Assembly: GCA_034440635.1 (NCBI GenBank) | Contig: JAOTON010001031.1 | Coordinates: 620,001 to 684,000, forward strand | Reading direction: 5' to 3' | From: Lepas anatifera | Taxonomy: Eukaryota > Arthropoda > Thecostraca > Lepadidae | Length of the DNA: 64,000 bases | Shown: positions 44,614 through 57,102 of the stretch, piece by piece | Position numbering within the stretch: position 1 is the first letter of the stretch | Layout of the letters: every line of letters begins with the position of its first letter | The notes under the pieces: generated by a model | What the model was told of the DNA's origin: nothing | Databases searched by the model: none | The model's input: the letters and a program-made list of their open reading frames with translations, nothing else | Made by a program: the position numbers and the translations under genes

Positions 44614-45974
44614 AAGAGTGGAAGCATTTTGAGGTCATTTGGGGGCCTGTACCCGTTTTCACGTGAATGCTCCAGACTCTCATCGTTCTTTTGCAGCATT
44701 TGTTCACGAACTGGCCCAGAATATTTTCTTCCAGCCTTTGAGGATCACTTTTACCAGGTTAGACCTTTCATGACCTTTCTTGGCCTTCAATGACCTTGAT
44801 TTGACCTTGCGTGACTTCAGTGATAACTCTGCGTCGAATAACGAGTACAGATGCGTGTTTCGGTTCGGTATTTCTAAATGGGATCAACACAGAAATAGTT
44901 GACTTGCGTCCGATACGGACTTGACATTTTTCGACCTGTGACCTTATTTGACCTTGGAGGAGTGTTAACAATAACTGATGAAGAAGCAAGCACTTACTGG
45001 GCGTAAATGATGCGGAATGGCTTATGAATAGTCAATTTGAATGGTATGGACACTATACTAGTTGGTTTGCATATTTTATGGACTTGACCTTTTTCGAAAT
45101 TTAACCTATTTGACCTTGAAGGGGGTGTACGTATTAACATAATGAAACAGGTACTTGGTGTAGATGATGCAAAATTTCTTATGAATAGTCAATTTTCAGC
45201 ATGAGAAGCACGCTGAACAAGACGTTTTTCCTCCAATACGGACCTGACCTTTTTCGACCTTTGACCTAATTTGACCTTGCAGGGGGCGTAAGCAGTGACA
45301 TATGATTACACAGGCACTAATTTGCATAAATGAAGAGGAATGGCTTATGAATGGTCCCTTCAAATGATGTGGACACTGAACAAGTTGACTTGTTTCCAAT
45401 ATGGACTTGACCTTTTTACCTACTCATTGAGTTCAACCAGGTCATTGACTTGACCTGGAAGTTGACTTGATGACCTGAGATTTTGATGAAAGAAGCCTTT
45501 GGCGTTGTTTAAAGTGCTAAATTTGAATTCAGCGTCCAAAATTACCTCTCTGAAACTGAAAATTAGACATATTGGGCAATTTTGAGTTGTAACGCTCAGT
45601 GACCTTTGACATTTGACCCCATCTCCTTCATTACCTAGATGGGTCACATAGGTGTATAGCATATTAATCGACGCGTCAATGTCCGTTTATCAATTTAATG
45701 GCCTTACAAATGTTACTTGTTACCAAAATCCCGGTCAATAGCAGCCAAAACGGCAACATGGGCCGCAACAGGGCGAACATCAGGTCATTGACCTGACCTG
45801 GAAGGTGACCTTATGACCTAAGGTCATAAAATTGGTATCAATCGCGAGTTCTCGTAACGACCAGCACGCTGGTTTTTACCGCGGAGCTCTGCGGCAATTA
45901 GGGGCCAATCGCGAGGGGGTCGCAACAACCCCCTGTAAGGGCGAAGGTGGCGAAAACTGGAGTATGTGCAAGGG
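44614..45974 (-). mobile_element. AGGTCA-rich TTAA-class element (type H), minus copy, lacks the SINE
   Basis: It is the reverse complement of 6437-8182 minus the SINE at 7583-7967. The terminal GTGCAAGGG is followed by TTAA (45975-45978). Its inner end is not defined: similarity between the copies stops at 44614, while TGACC-rich sequence continues a little further. It holds dozens of TGACCT-like half-sites and no transposase. Confidence 0.75.
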
Positions 45975-45999
45975 TTAAGGCATGCCTTGTAACGGCCAT

Positions 46000-46560
46000 A
46001 GTGGCCTGTTTCATTCTCACATCACGTGCGAGTGGGTGGGATTAGCACTAGGTCTTTTCTGAGTCGAAAAAAGACGACCCACACTCTTCGTACTTGGCAC
46101 ATTTGTTCCGGATTAATTTTGCAGCTTTACTGAGCTTTACAGTTAGGTCCAGACAGCTACAGGTGCAGACAGTTTTCCAGCTAGGTATAGGTCGTGTTCG
46201 GTCAGGTCACTAGACAAGGTCAAGTGACCCACCTTAAATATATTTGACCGGTCTGCAGTCACAGAAGGCTTCAGCAGTTGACCTGCAATTTATATCAAAT
46301 AGTAAGGCCATCAAATAGGACAGTTTCTGGAAACGGGTTCTATATCGATGAACTAGTGCCAGGGCAGGGCCATGGGCTCTGCATTGTGATGAGAGGAAAG
46401 ATTCTGGGGTAACTTCAAGATTGGGTAGAATAAAATGTCAAAACGTGCTTCTAAGTCCGGGCACCGAGTGTTCTCAGGGGAAAAACCCAGGGTCGAGGTC
46501 GCACAAACAATTGACCTATGACCCCTGAGAGATAGTATAAGGTCACTTAAGCAGTTTCTC
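46000..46560. repeat. Diverged AGGTCA-containing sequence
   Basis: GGTCAGGTCACTAGACAAGG near 46200 and further GACC/GGTCA words suggest an old member of the same repeat class, without readable ends. Confidence 0.35.
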
Positions 46561-46790
46561 GTGCTTTAGTTAATAATTTGCACGAAATATGCAAAGAGCT
46601 GTGTTGACGTTACAGGGCCTTGCCTTGCTACTGTTACTCAGCTGTTATACATATTTAAAGTGACAGATTTCGGGGTGGGTGGAAATCACGATGGTGCGAG
46701 GAAATCATAATTGCAAAATCTGCCCAGAGGCAGATCCATGGGGCAATCCAGTCATACCCACCAAAAACGAAATAGATGAGGCCAAACCCC

Positions 46791-46823
46791 TCTTACTCTC
46801 TCTCTGTCTCGCCTCGCTCTTCT

Positions 46824-46887
<64 letters not shown>
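46791..46887 (+). repeat. (TC)n microsatellite
   Basis: A CTCTCT run with few interruptions. The 46561-46790 and 46888-47280 flanks show no recognised gene; frames of 120-158 codons here come from the low-complexity run and its flanks. Confidence 0.93.
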
Positions 46888-46890
<3 letters not shown>

Positions 46891-47280
46891 TCACCACACC
46901 AGTTTATCCTGCCGGCCGTCGTATCCACCACTCGTCTTCTGTTTTTGCTCGCCGACGCGGTTCCCCCAACCAAACGACCGGGTTCGCTACTACCCCTCCC
47001 CCATCAACCTAAACATAGTTCCAACGTCCCTGATTTATTGTTTAGACTCGTCATTTGTATTGGTCTGTTTGACGAACATGAAAAAGCAGAGTCGAGAAAA
47101 TCTACCGCAAACAGCAGCTGCCGTCTGGCCCAGTCAGCCGCGCCCAGTCATGTAATATCCCCTTTTCCCTCCCTTCACCAAACCCTTCCCCTCCCACATC
47201 AAATAATTTCACAAAGCTCCAATTCTTGGAAACCTCTCACAAATTTAAAACGTAGCGTTCTCGGAGTCAGGCCTGGCACC

Positions 47281-48127
47281 TTAACACGCGCATTGACGGG
47301 GGTCTGAGCCACCTTCGCATTGACGGGGGGGCGGGTACCCGCCCCCTAAGATCTCGAGAACCACGGTAGGTAGCGAAAAACCGTAAACGGCGTTGGGCTG
47401 CCCATCCACTTCTCCATCGAAAACATCTGAACCATTTTTTTGTCAGGTCACATTTAAGGTCACGAGAGGTCAAAACATGCCCGTCATAGGGATAGCATGT
47501 AAATTCAGTTTTTCGGCCATCAAATCTGAACAAGTAAAGATAGAGCAAAACGACTTGAACTATATGAATCCTCTTAGCAAGCCGAATCGAATGATATATA
47601 ATTTGACCTTGCTAGGTCAAATCAAGGATTTGACCTGACCTGAAGTCAGGTCAGGGTCAAATTATATAAAATGCATATCATTAGAACTGCAAAGCCCAGG
47701 CGAGTCTAATGCAGCTAAAATAAATGCTCTATCACCATCCGTTACTGAGTTATTCCGTAAAAACCATTTTTCCCATGTATTTCCAATGGAGAGGTCATGC
47801 CTCGTACCTGACCTTAGGTCATCGATATCAAAAATACCGGAACATATTTTAGAGAACTCGGTGGGGCCATTATGTGATATGAGTTTCAATCGGATAAGTT
47901 CACCCTGCTCCGACTTATGCTATCTTAAACTTTTTTTAGGTCGGGTCTTTTGACCTGTACTGGTGACCTGACCTGAGATGACCTAACCTTAAAATTTTCA
48001 CAGCAGTTGTAAAAATGATGAGGGAAAAGGTATACCAAGTACGGCGGCGCTACGCGCCGCCGTTTTTCTGCTATCTCCGAAAAACCCGAGGGGGCGGGTA
48101 CCCGCCCCCCGTTAATGCGCGTGTTAA
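47281..48127 (+). mobile_element. TTAA element, type A copy D
   Basis: TTAA 47281-47284 and 48124-48127. The left end is identical to the 8219 copy; the right end reads CCCCCGTTAATGCGCGTG, with one change. The AGGTCA cluster and GGCGGCGC hairpin (48043-48061) are kept. Confidence 0.88.
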
Positions 48128-48240
48128 CTTTTTCACAAGTTTAGCTCTGAGCTTTCATTTATGAATGGGGCCCATCTTTCCCGACGGTCTTTGACATTGA
48201 ACTTGGCATTAAACAAGCTTAGCCATGGCTATACTAAAGT

Positions 48241-51200
48241 GTTGGCAGTGGTGCTCGGACAGCAGCGGTTAGCAGCGGTGATGTCTGTTGGCAGTGGTTC
48301 TCGGACAGCAGCGGTTAGCAGCGGTGATGTCTGTTGGCAGTGGTTCTCGGACAGCAGCGGTTAGCAGCGGTGATGTCTGTTGGCAGTGGTTCTCGGACAG
48401 CAGCGGTTAGCAGCGGTGATGTCTGTTGGCAGTGGTGCTCGGACAGCAGCGGTTAGCAGTGGTGATGTCTGTTGGCAGTGGTTCTCGGACAGCAGCGGTT
48501 AGCAGCGGTGATGTCTGTTGGCAGTGGTGCTCGGACAGCAGCGGTTAGCAGCGGTGATGTCTGTTGGCAGTGGTTCTCGGACAGCAGCGGTTAGCAGCGG
48601 TGATGTCTGTTGGCAGTGGTGCTCGGACAGCAGCGGTTAGCAGCGGTGATGTCTGTTGGCAGTGGTTCTCGGACAGCAGCGGTTAGCAGCGGTGATGTCT
48701 GTTGGCAGTGGTTCTCGGACAGCAGCGGTTAGCAGCGGTGATGTCTGTTGGCAGTGGTTCTCGGACAGCAGCGGTTAGCAGCGGTGATGTCTGTTGGCAG
48801 TGGTGCTCGGACAGCAGCGGTTAGCAGCGGTGATGTCTGTTGGCAGTGGTTCTCGGACAGCACCGGTTAGCAGCGGTGATGTCTGTTGGCAGTGGTTCTC
48901 GGACAGCAGCGGTTAGCAGTGGTGATGTCTGTTGGCAGTGGTTCTCGGACAGCAGCGGTTAGCAGCGGTGATGTCTGTTGGCAGTGGTTCTCGGACAGCA
49001 GCGGTTAGCAGCGGTGATGTCTGTTGGCAGTGGTTCTCGGACAGCAGCGGTTAGCAGCGGTGATGTCTGTTGGCAGTGGTTCTCGGACAGCAGCGGTTAG
49101 CAGCGGTGATGTCTGTTGGCAGTGGTTCTCGGACAGCAGCGGTTAGCAGCGGTGATGTCTGTTGGCAGTGGTTCTCGGACAGCAGCGGTTAGCAGCGGTG
49201 ATGTCTGTTGGCAGTGGTTCTCGGACAGCAGCGGTTAGCAGCGGTGATGTCTGTTGGCTGTGGTTCTCGGACAGCAGCGGTTAGCAGCGGTGATGTCTGT
49301 TGGCAGTGGTTCTCGGACAGCAGCGGTTAGCAGCGGTGATGTCTGTTGGCAGTGATTCTCGGACAGCAGCGGTTAGCAGCGGTGATGTCTGTTGGCAGTG
49401 GTTCTCGGACAGCAGCGGTTAGCAGCGGTGATGTCTGTTGGCAGTGGTGCTCGGACAGCAGCGGTTAGCAGCGGTGATGTCTGTTGGCAGTGGTTCTCGG
49501 ACAGCAGCGGTTAGCAGCGGTGATGTCTGTTGGCAGTGGTTCTCGGACAGCAGCGGTTAGCAGCGGTGATGTCTGTTGGCAGTGGTGCTCGGACAGCAGC
49601 GGTTAGCAGCGGTGATGTCTGTTGGCAGTGGTGCTCGGACAGCAGCGGTTAGCAGCGGTGATGTCTGTTGGCAGTGGTTCTCGGACAGCAGCGGTTAGCA
49701 GCGGTGATGTCTGTTGGCAGTGGTTCTCGGACAGCAGCGGTTAGCAGCGGTGATGTCTGTTGGCAGTGGTTCTCGGACAGCAGCGGTTAGCAGCAGTGAT
49801 GTCTGTTGGCAGTGGTTCTCGGACAGCAGCGGTTAGCAGCGGTGATGTCTGTTGGCAGTGGTTCTCGGACAGCACCGGTTAGCAGCGGTGATGTCTGTTG
49901 GCAGTGGTTCTCGGACAGCAGCGGTTAGCAGCGGTGATTTCTGTTGGCAGTGGTTCTCGGACAGCAGCAGTTAGCAGCGGTGATGTCTGTTGGCAGTGGT
50001 TCTCGGACAGCAGCGGTTAGCAGCGGTGATGTCTGTTGGCAGTGGTTCTCGGACAGCAGCGGTTAGCAGCGGTGATGTCTGTTGGCAGTGGTTCTCGGAC
50101 AGCAGCGGTTAGCAGCGGTGATGTCTGTTGGCAGTGGTTCTCGGACAGCAGCGGTTAGCAGTGGTGATGTCTGTTGGCAGTGGTTCTCGGACAGCAGCGG
50201 TTAGCAGTGGTGATGTCTGTTGGCAGTGGTTCCTCGGACAGCAGCGGTTAGCAGCGGTGATGTCTGTTGGCAGTGGTTCTCGGACAGCAGCGGTTAGCAG
50301 TGGTGATGTCTGTTGGCAGTGGTTCTCGGACAGCAGCGGTTGCAGCGGTGATGTCTGTTGGCAGTGGTTCTCGGACAGCACCGGTTAGCAGCGGTGATGT
50401 CTGTTGGCAGTGGTTCTCGGACAGCAGCGGTTAGCAGCGGTGATTTCTGTTGGCAGTGGTTCTCGGACAGCAGCGGTTAGCAGCGGTGATGTCTGTTGGC
50501 AGTGGTTCTCGGACAGCAGCGGTTAGCAGCGGTGATGTCTGTTGGCAGTGGTTCTCGGACAGCAGCGGTTAGCAGCGGTGATGTCTGTTGGCAGTGGTTC
50601 TCGGACAGCAGCGGTTAGCAGCGGTGATGTCTGTTGGCAGTGGTTCTCGGACAGCAGCGGTTAGCAGCGGTGATGTCTGTTGGCAGTGGTTCTCGGACAG
50701 CAGCGGTCAGCAGTGGTGATGTCTGTTGGCAGTGGTTCTCGGACAGCAGCGGTTAGCAGCGGTGATGTCTGTTGGCAGTGGTTCTCGGACAGCAGCGGTT
50801 AGCAGCGGTGATGTCTGTTGGCAGTGGTTCTCGGACAGCAGCGGTTAGCAGTGGTGATGTCTGTTGGCAGTGGTTCTCGGACAGCAGCGGTTAGCAGCGG
50901 TGATGTCTGTTGGCAGTGGTTCTCGGACAGCAGCGGTTAGCAGCGGTGATGTCTGTTGGCAGTGGTTCTCGGACAGCAGCGGTTAGCAGCGGTGATGTCT
51001 GTTGGCAGTGGTTCTCGGACAGCAGCGGTTAGCAGCAGTGATGTCTGTTGGCAGTGGTTCTCGGACAGCAGCGGTTAGCAGTGGTGATGTCTGTTGGCAG
51101 TGGTTCTCGGACAGCAGCGGTTAGCAGTGGTGATGTCTGTTGGCAGTGGTTCTCGGACAGCAGCGGTTAGCAGCGGTGATGTCTGTTGGCAGTGGTTCTC

Positions 51201-51712
51201 GGATAGCAGCGGTTAGCAGTGGTGATGTCTGTTGGCAGTGGTTCTCGGACAGCAGCGGTTAGCAGCGGTGATGTCTGTTGGCAGTGGTTCTCGGACAGCA
51301 CCGGTTAGCAGCGGTGATGTCTGTTGGCAGTGGTTCTCGGACAGCAGCGGTTAGCAGCGGTGATTTCTGTTGGCAGTGGTTCTCGGACAGCAGCGGTTAG
51401 CAGCGGTGATGTCTGTTGGCAGTGGTTCTCGGACAGCAGCGGTTAGCAGTGGTGATGTCTGTTGGCAGTGGTTCTCGGACAGCAGCGGTTAGCAGCGGTG
51501 ATGTCTGTTGGCAGTGGTTCTCGGACAGCAGCGGTTAGCAGCGGTGATGTCTGTTGGCAGTGGTTCTCGGACAGCAGCGGTTAGCAGTGGTGATGTCTGT
51601 TGGCAGTGGTTCTCGGACAGCAGCGGTTAGCAGCGGTGATGTCTGTTGGCAGTGGTTCTCGGACAGCAGCGGTTAGCAGTGGTGATGTCTGTTGGCAGTG
51701 GTTCAGTGGTTC
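48241..51712 (+). repeat. 46-bp minisatellite, about 75 units
   Basis: The unit runs GTTGGCAGTGGTTCTCGGAC, then AGCAGCGGTTAGCAGCGGTG, then ATGTCT (46 bp). It contains an internal near-duplication of AGCAGCGGT 11 bases apart. Variation is low (G for T in GGTTCTC, CACCGG for CAGCGG, GATTTCT for GATGTCT). CACCGG variants at 48861, 49873, 50379 and 51299 are spaced 22, 11 and 20 whole units apart, a sign of multi-unit duplications. A stop falls in forward frames, so it is not a coding repeat. Confidence 0.95.
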
Positions 51713-52480
51713 CCGGCAGTGGTTCCCAGTGGGCCATGGCCCAATTTGGGGTCACGAGGTACTCTGTGGGGGTCACGGGAGCCTACGTATTTGAACTCGG
51801 AATGCTGGACTAAGGCAGTTTTGATTCAGCCACCGTTGGTTGAAGATCAACAAATTTATGGCACCTTATCTTCAATGCGTTCTCCATGCCCTGAGCAAAC
51901 TTTGAATGATGACGACATTGACACGAGGGCAGAATTATTTACCTGGAGGAAATAGTATTTTGAATGGATTATAGGTAAATATGTTCGTTTTGTTGCACTA
52001 TCTTGAGTGATTTATATTTTTCCATCCATACCATAAGAAAAGTGGATGTCATTCCCCAATATAAAGTTCATGACACTCCCGAATATGCATCTAAGTGAAA
52101 ATAGTTCTCCGACGATGGCAGTTCCAAAAGGAGACAAAGTATAATTTTTTAGTAAGTCCTCCGGGCAGCATAGCTGAGGGCTGCGACATGTTGAGTAAAT
52201 TGGATCAAGTACTTGTGCACTTTCCATTTTCAGTTCCCCAGCCCTGTTCAACAATGTTCTAGGGCTTTGTGCAGGGAAGTAGAAGGAAGACAATTGTGAA
52301 TATTTATTTCCTTTTTCTATGATTCCTTATTGATCTCTAAGGCAGGTGTCATGCGGCCGTCTGATAGTTCAAAGGCTTCACTTTACCCTCAGGGCTGGCA
52401 ACCTCTGCTGTATACCACACTGGATGGCCGGGTATGGCCACCAGTGCGGCGTGATATGGCCGGGAGGGCATGGGAATCGG
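51713..52480. other. No recognised gene
   Basis: A short protein-like plus frame (to the TAG at 51953-51955, IYGTLSSMRSPCPEQTLNDD) and a 93-codon minus frame (52293-52012) have no domain I recognise. Confidence 0.35.
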
Positions 52481-52830
52481 TGGCCTAGACAATTCTTGTA
52501 TGACCTTGAACTGTACCGGAGTCGGTGGCCTAGACAATTCTTGTATGACCTTGAACTGTACCGGAATTGGTGACCTAGACGATTCTTGTATGACCTTGAA
52601 TTGGACCGGAATCAGTTACCTAGACAATTCTTGCATGACCTTGAAGTGCACCGGAGCCAGTGAATTAGAAAATTCTTGTATGACCTTGAACTGCACCGGC
52701 ATCAGTGGCCTAGACAATTCTTGTACGACCTTGAACTGCACCGGAATCAGTGACCTAGACAATTCTTGTACGACCTTGAACTGGACCGGAATCAGTGACC
52801 TAGACAATTCTTGTATGACCTTGAACTCCG
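52481..52830 (+). repeat. 45-bp minisatellite, 8 units, each with a TCAAGGTCA-type site
   Basis: TGACCTTGAA (or CGACCTTGAA) stands at 52501, 52546, 52591, 52636, 52681, 52726, 52771 and 52816, exactly every 45 bp. Because 45 is a multiple of 3, both strands stay open (plus: LDNSCMTLNCTGIS; minus: QFKVIQELSRSLIPV). I see no signal that either is translated. The minus strand reads TCAAGGTCA in six units and TCAAGGTCG in two, the consensus of ERR/SF-1-type monomeric nuclear-receptor sites. Confidence 0.9.
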
Positions 52831-52870
52831 TCACCCTTTCTCCTATGTGGGAGGTCGCTTACACTGGACC

Positions 52871-53714
52871 TTAACACGCGCATTGACGGGGGCCCGTGCC
52901 ACCTTCGCCTTGACGGGGGGGCGGGTACCCGCCCCTCTCCCCCTAAGATCTCGAGAACTGCGCTAGGTAGCGAAAAATGATAAATGGCGTTGGATAGCCC
53001 ATCCACTTTTCCATCAAAAATATTTGAACTATTTTTGTAGGTCTTAAGGTCACTAGAGGTCAAAACATGCCGTCATAGGGATAGCATGTAAATGAAGTTT
53101 TTTGGCCATTTCATCTGAACAAGTAAATATAGAGCAAAACGATTTGAACTATATGAATCCTCGCAGCAAGCCAAATCGAATGATAAATAATATGACCTTG
53201 CTAGGTCAAAACAAGGATTTGACCTGACCTGAGGCCAGGTCAAGGTCAAATTTGGTGAAATGCATATCATTAGAACCGCAATGACAAGGAAAATATAATG
53301 CATTAAAATAAATGCTCTATCTCTATTCATTACTTAGTTATTCAGTTACAACCATTTTTCCATGTATTTCCAATGGAGAGGTCATGGTTCGTACTTGACC
53401 TTAGGTCATCGATATAAAAACCGGAACATATTTTAGAGAACTCGGTGGGGCCATTGTGTGATATGAGTTTCAATTGGATAAGTTCACCCTGTTCCGACTT
53501 ATGCTATCTTAAACTTTTTTTGAGGTCAGGTCACTTGACTTGTACTGGTGACCTGACCTGAGATGACCTGGCCTTAAAATTTTGACAAAAATTGTGAAAA
53601 TTATGAGAGAAAAGGTATGCTTGGTACGGCGGCGGTACGCGCCGCCGTTTTTATGCTATCTTCGAAAAACCTGAGGAGGGGGCGGGTACCCGCCCCCGTC
53701 AATGCGCGTGTTAA
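52871..53714 (+). mobile_element. TTAA element, type A copy E (more diverged)
   Basis: TTAA 52871-52874 and 53711-53714, with termini CACGCGCATTGACGGGGG and the complement. It has more substitutions than copies A, C and D, but keeps the AGGTCA cluster and the GGCGGCGG-TAC-GCGCCGCC hairpin (about 53627-53647). Confidence 0.86.
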
Positions 53715-54893
53715 GCGATTTTCCGAAAGTGATGTGTAAAAACTCTTACAACACGACTGACAGTTGAAAAATCTAGAGGTTTCATAATGACTTATTTTAC
53801 GAATCTACGTTCGCCTTATCTCACGAATTATGATTTTCCATGAACCTTTCTATGTGCTTCAGCATTTGTTTAAGACATGGACGATTATCAATCGGAAATC
53901 TCAGGATCGTAACAATACACTGGCAATGCTTGGGAGTATAATAGCTAACACACCATGGATGGAACACAGCTCGGTCCGACCTTGGTTATCCGAAGATTTC
54001 CTCAGATAAACACAGAACGCCATTTCACATGATAGCCGACGAAATACTGCCTGGCAACACGGATACGTCCGAAAGGTCGGCGCAAGCTCTTCCTCTCCAA
54101 GAAAAACTAGAGGGTGGTGGAAATCACATCTCGCCAACCAACTCGGTGTTACGAATTGCCGAAACGGCGACGTGTTAATTTTTTTGAATTCTTAGTTTAT
54201 ATGTAGCCATGACATGTATTTCACATACAGACAAATACAAGAATGTTTAATAAAAAAGACACAACAGAAACTCACATCCAGCAAGTAAGTGTTGAGACTA
54301 AAACGTCCACGCTGAAGTTGGGCGGCAGGCACCGCAACAATACGTTAGAGACCTTCATGAGCCGAGTAAAAAGCAAAAGCCTAGAATAGTAGCAGTGGGG
54401 GAGTGATGGGAAGAAGGTATAAGAAGCGTCGCGAGAGAGATGTGATGCTGACGAGATTATGAGTAGGCGAGATGTTTAGATTTAATTTGAATTATAAAAT
54501 AATAAATTGACGGTTACCAGTTGATTGGCTCAGTAACTTGCTAGTACACTAAAGAGCCTGAGCTCATAACAGACACTTTACGAGCGACAAACACACCACC
54601 TATCACCCCTGCAAGCATTGCAAGCTTTACTCGTTTAAAAGAAAATTTAATTCTACCTCATGTCTGCATTCGCAAAATGAGACCACACCCACTGGTTAAC
54701 TTATCAAGGCTCGCATTGAGAGCAAAAATGTGACGAGGTGTTCTGTAGAAGTTCTTCCCTGTGAAGAACTGAGAGGCGACTTCATCCCCTCTGAGCTCGT
54801 CAGGTCCGCAACTTGTCACTTAGCCAGAATCTTGTGCTTATTTACCAGAGCTGCTCATAAAAAACGGGGGCAACGACCACCATAGACGCAATC
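53715..54893. other. No recognised gene
   Basis: A 78-codon minus frame (54137-53901) is open without a recognisable domain. The rest is AT-rich and unassigned. Confidence 0.35.
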
Positions 54894-56985
54894 ATGCAAA
54901 TCCAGAACCACCGTCGGTGTCTGGGCACGGTCTGTGCGGGGCCTCAACAGATGTCTGTGTCTGGACATGGTCTGTGCGGGGCCTCAACAGATGTCTGTGT
55001 CTGGGCACGGTCTGTGCGGGGCCTCAACGGATGTCTGTGTCTGGGCACGGTCTGTGCGGGGCCTCAACGGATGTCTGTGTCTGGGCACGGTCTGTGCGGG
55101 GCCTCAACAGATGTCTGTGTCTGGACATGGTCTGTGCGGGGCCTCAACAGATGTCTGTGTCTGGCACGGTCTGTGCGGGGCCTCAACGGATGTCTGTGTC
55201 TGGGCACGGTCTGTGCGGGGCCTCAACGGATGTCTGTGTCTGGGCACGGTCTGTGCGGGGCCTCAACAGATGTCTGTGTCTGGACATGGTCTGTGCGGGG
55301 CCTCAACAGATGTCTGTGTCTGGGCACGGTCTGTGCGGGGCCTCAACGGATGTCTGTGTCTGGGCACGGTCTGTGCGGGGCCTCAACGGATGTCGGTGTC
55401 TGGGCACGGTCTGTGCGGGGCCTCAACAGAGGTCTGTGTCTGGGCACGGTCTGTGCGGGGCCTCAACGGATGTCTGTGTCTGGGCACGGTCTGTGCGGGG
55501 CCTCAACAGAGGTCTGTGTCTGGACACGGTCTATGCGGGGCCTCAACGGATGTCTGTGCCTGGGCACGGTCTGTCGGGGCCTCAACAGAGGTCTGTGTCT
55601 GGGCACGGTCTGTGCGGGGCCTCAACGGATGTCTGTGTCTGGACACGGTCTATGCGGGGCCTCAACAGATGTCTTTGTCTGTGTCTGGACACGGTCTGTG
55701 CGGGGCCTCAACAGATGTCTGTGTCTGTGTCTGGACACGGTCTGTGCGGGGCCTCAACAGATGTCTGTGTCTGGGCACGGTTTGTGCGGGGCCTCAACAG
55801 AGGTCTGTGTCTGGGCACGGTCTGTGCGGGGCCTCAACGGATGTCTGTGTCTGGACACGGTCTATGGGGGCCTCAACAGATGTCTTTGTCTGTGTCTGGA
55901 CACGGTCTGTGCGGGGCCTCAACAGATGTCTGTGTCTGGACACGGTCTGTGCGGGGCCTCAACAGATGTCTGTGTCTGTGTCTGGACACGGTCTGTGCGG
56001 GACCTCAACAGATGTCTGTGTCTGGGCACGGTTTGTGCGGGGCCTCAACAGAGGTCTGTGTCTGGGCACGGTCTGTGCGGGGCCTCAACGGATGTCTGTG
56101 TCTGGACACGGTCTATGCGGGGCCTCAACAGATGTCTTTGTCTGTGTCTGGACACGGTTTGTGCGGGGCCTCAACAGATGTCTGTGTCTGTTTCTGGACA
56201 CGGTCTGTGCGGGGTCTCAACAGATGTCTGTGTCTGTGTCTGGACACGGTCTGTGCGGGGCCTCAACAGATGTCTGTGTCTGTGTCTGGACACGGTCTGT
56301 GCGGGGCCTCAACAGATGTCTGTGTCTGTGTCTGGGCACGGTCTGTGCGGGGCCTCAACAGATGTCTTTGTGTCTGGACACGGTCTGTGCGGGGCCTCAA
56401 CAGATGTCTGTGTCTGTGTCTGGACACGGTCTGTGCGGGGCCTCAACAGATGTCTGTGTCTGTGGGGGCATGGTCTGTAGGGGCCTCAACAGATGTCTGT
56501 GTCTGGACACGGTCTGTGCGGGGCCTCAACAGATGTATGTGTCTGTGGGGCATGGTCTGTGGGGCCTCAACAGATGTTTGTGGCTTTGATCTGTGCGGGG
56601 CCTCAACAAATGTCTGTGAGTGACTACGGTTTGTGTGGGGCCTCAACAGATATCTGTGTCTGTGGGGGCATGGTCTGTGCGGGGGACAACATATGTCTGT
56701 GTCTAGCCATGGTTTTTGCGGGACCACAACAGATGTCTGTGTCTAGCTACGGTTTATGCAGGGCCTCAACAGATTTCTGTGTCTGGGCACGGTCTGTGCG
56801 GGGCCTCAACAGATGTATGTGTCTGGACACGGTCTGTGCGGGGCCTCAACAGATGTCTGTGTCTGTGGGGGCATGGTTTGTGCGGGGGACAACATATGTC
56901 TGTGTCTAGCCATGGTATTTGCGGGACCAGAACAGATGTCTGTGTCTAGCTACGGTTTGTGCGGGCCAGAACAGATATTTGTTCT
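54894..56985 (+). repeat. 40-bp minisatellite, open in all three forward frames
   Basis: The unit is CTGGGCACGGTCTGTGCGGG followed by GCCTCAACAGATGTCTGTGT (40 bp), starting at 54913. Some units carry an extra 6 bp (TGTGTC). Since 40 is not a multiple of 3, each frame runs through all three phases and gives a ~40-residue period (GLNRCLCL, GTVCAGPQQMSVS, GHGLCGASTDVCVW). Frames of 528-568 codons are open at once. This follows from a stop-free unit and is not evidence of a gene. The last ~400 bp are degenerate. Confidence 0.93.
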
Positions 56986-57102
56986 TCTGACTGAAATATT
57001 TGGTGAGTATAGACCTGTCCCTCACTTACCTTGCCCCGACTGAAAACAGGGAACCTGATGTGACTTTTTGGTGTGGTGGGGCGTCAGTGCCCTTCCTCCG
57101 AC

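Noticed and set aside
46679..47307. Open frames of 120-158 codons around the TC microsatellite
   Set aside because: They come from the (TC)n run and low-complexity flanks. No domain is seen.
50109..50388. Short frames within the 46-bp array
   Set aside because: They are array by-products and are closed by stops a few units later.
48241..51712. CRISPR array
   Set aside because: This is a eukaryotic window. The units are contiguous with no spacers, so it is a minisatellite.
52470..52874. 134-codon frame with 15-residue repeats as a protein gene
   Set aside because: Any 45-bp stop-free repeat gives such a frame, and the opposite strand is equally open. It runs into the terminus of the adjacent transposon.
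54894..56623. Three overlapping ~530-570-codon open frames as repeat-protein genes
   Set aside because: They are the three phases of one 40-bp minisatellite. No splice, promoter or conserved domain supports translation.
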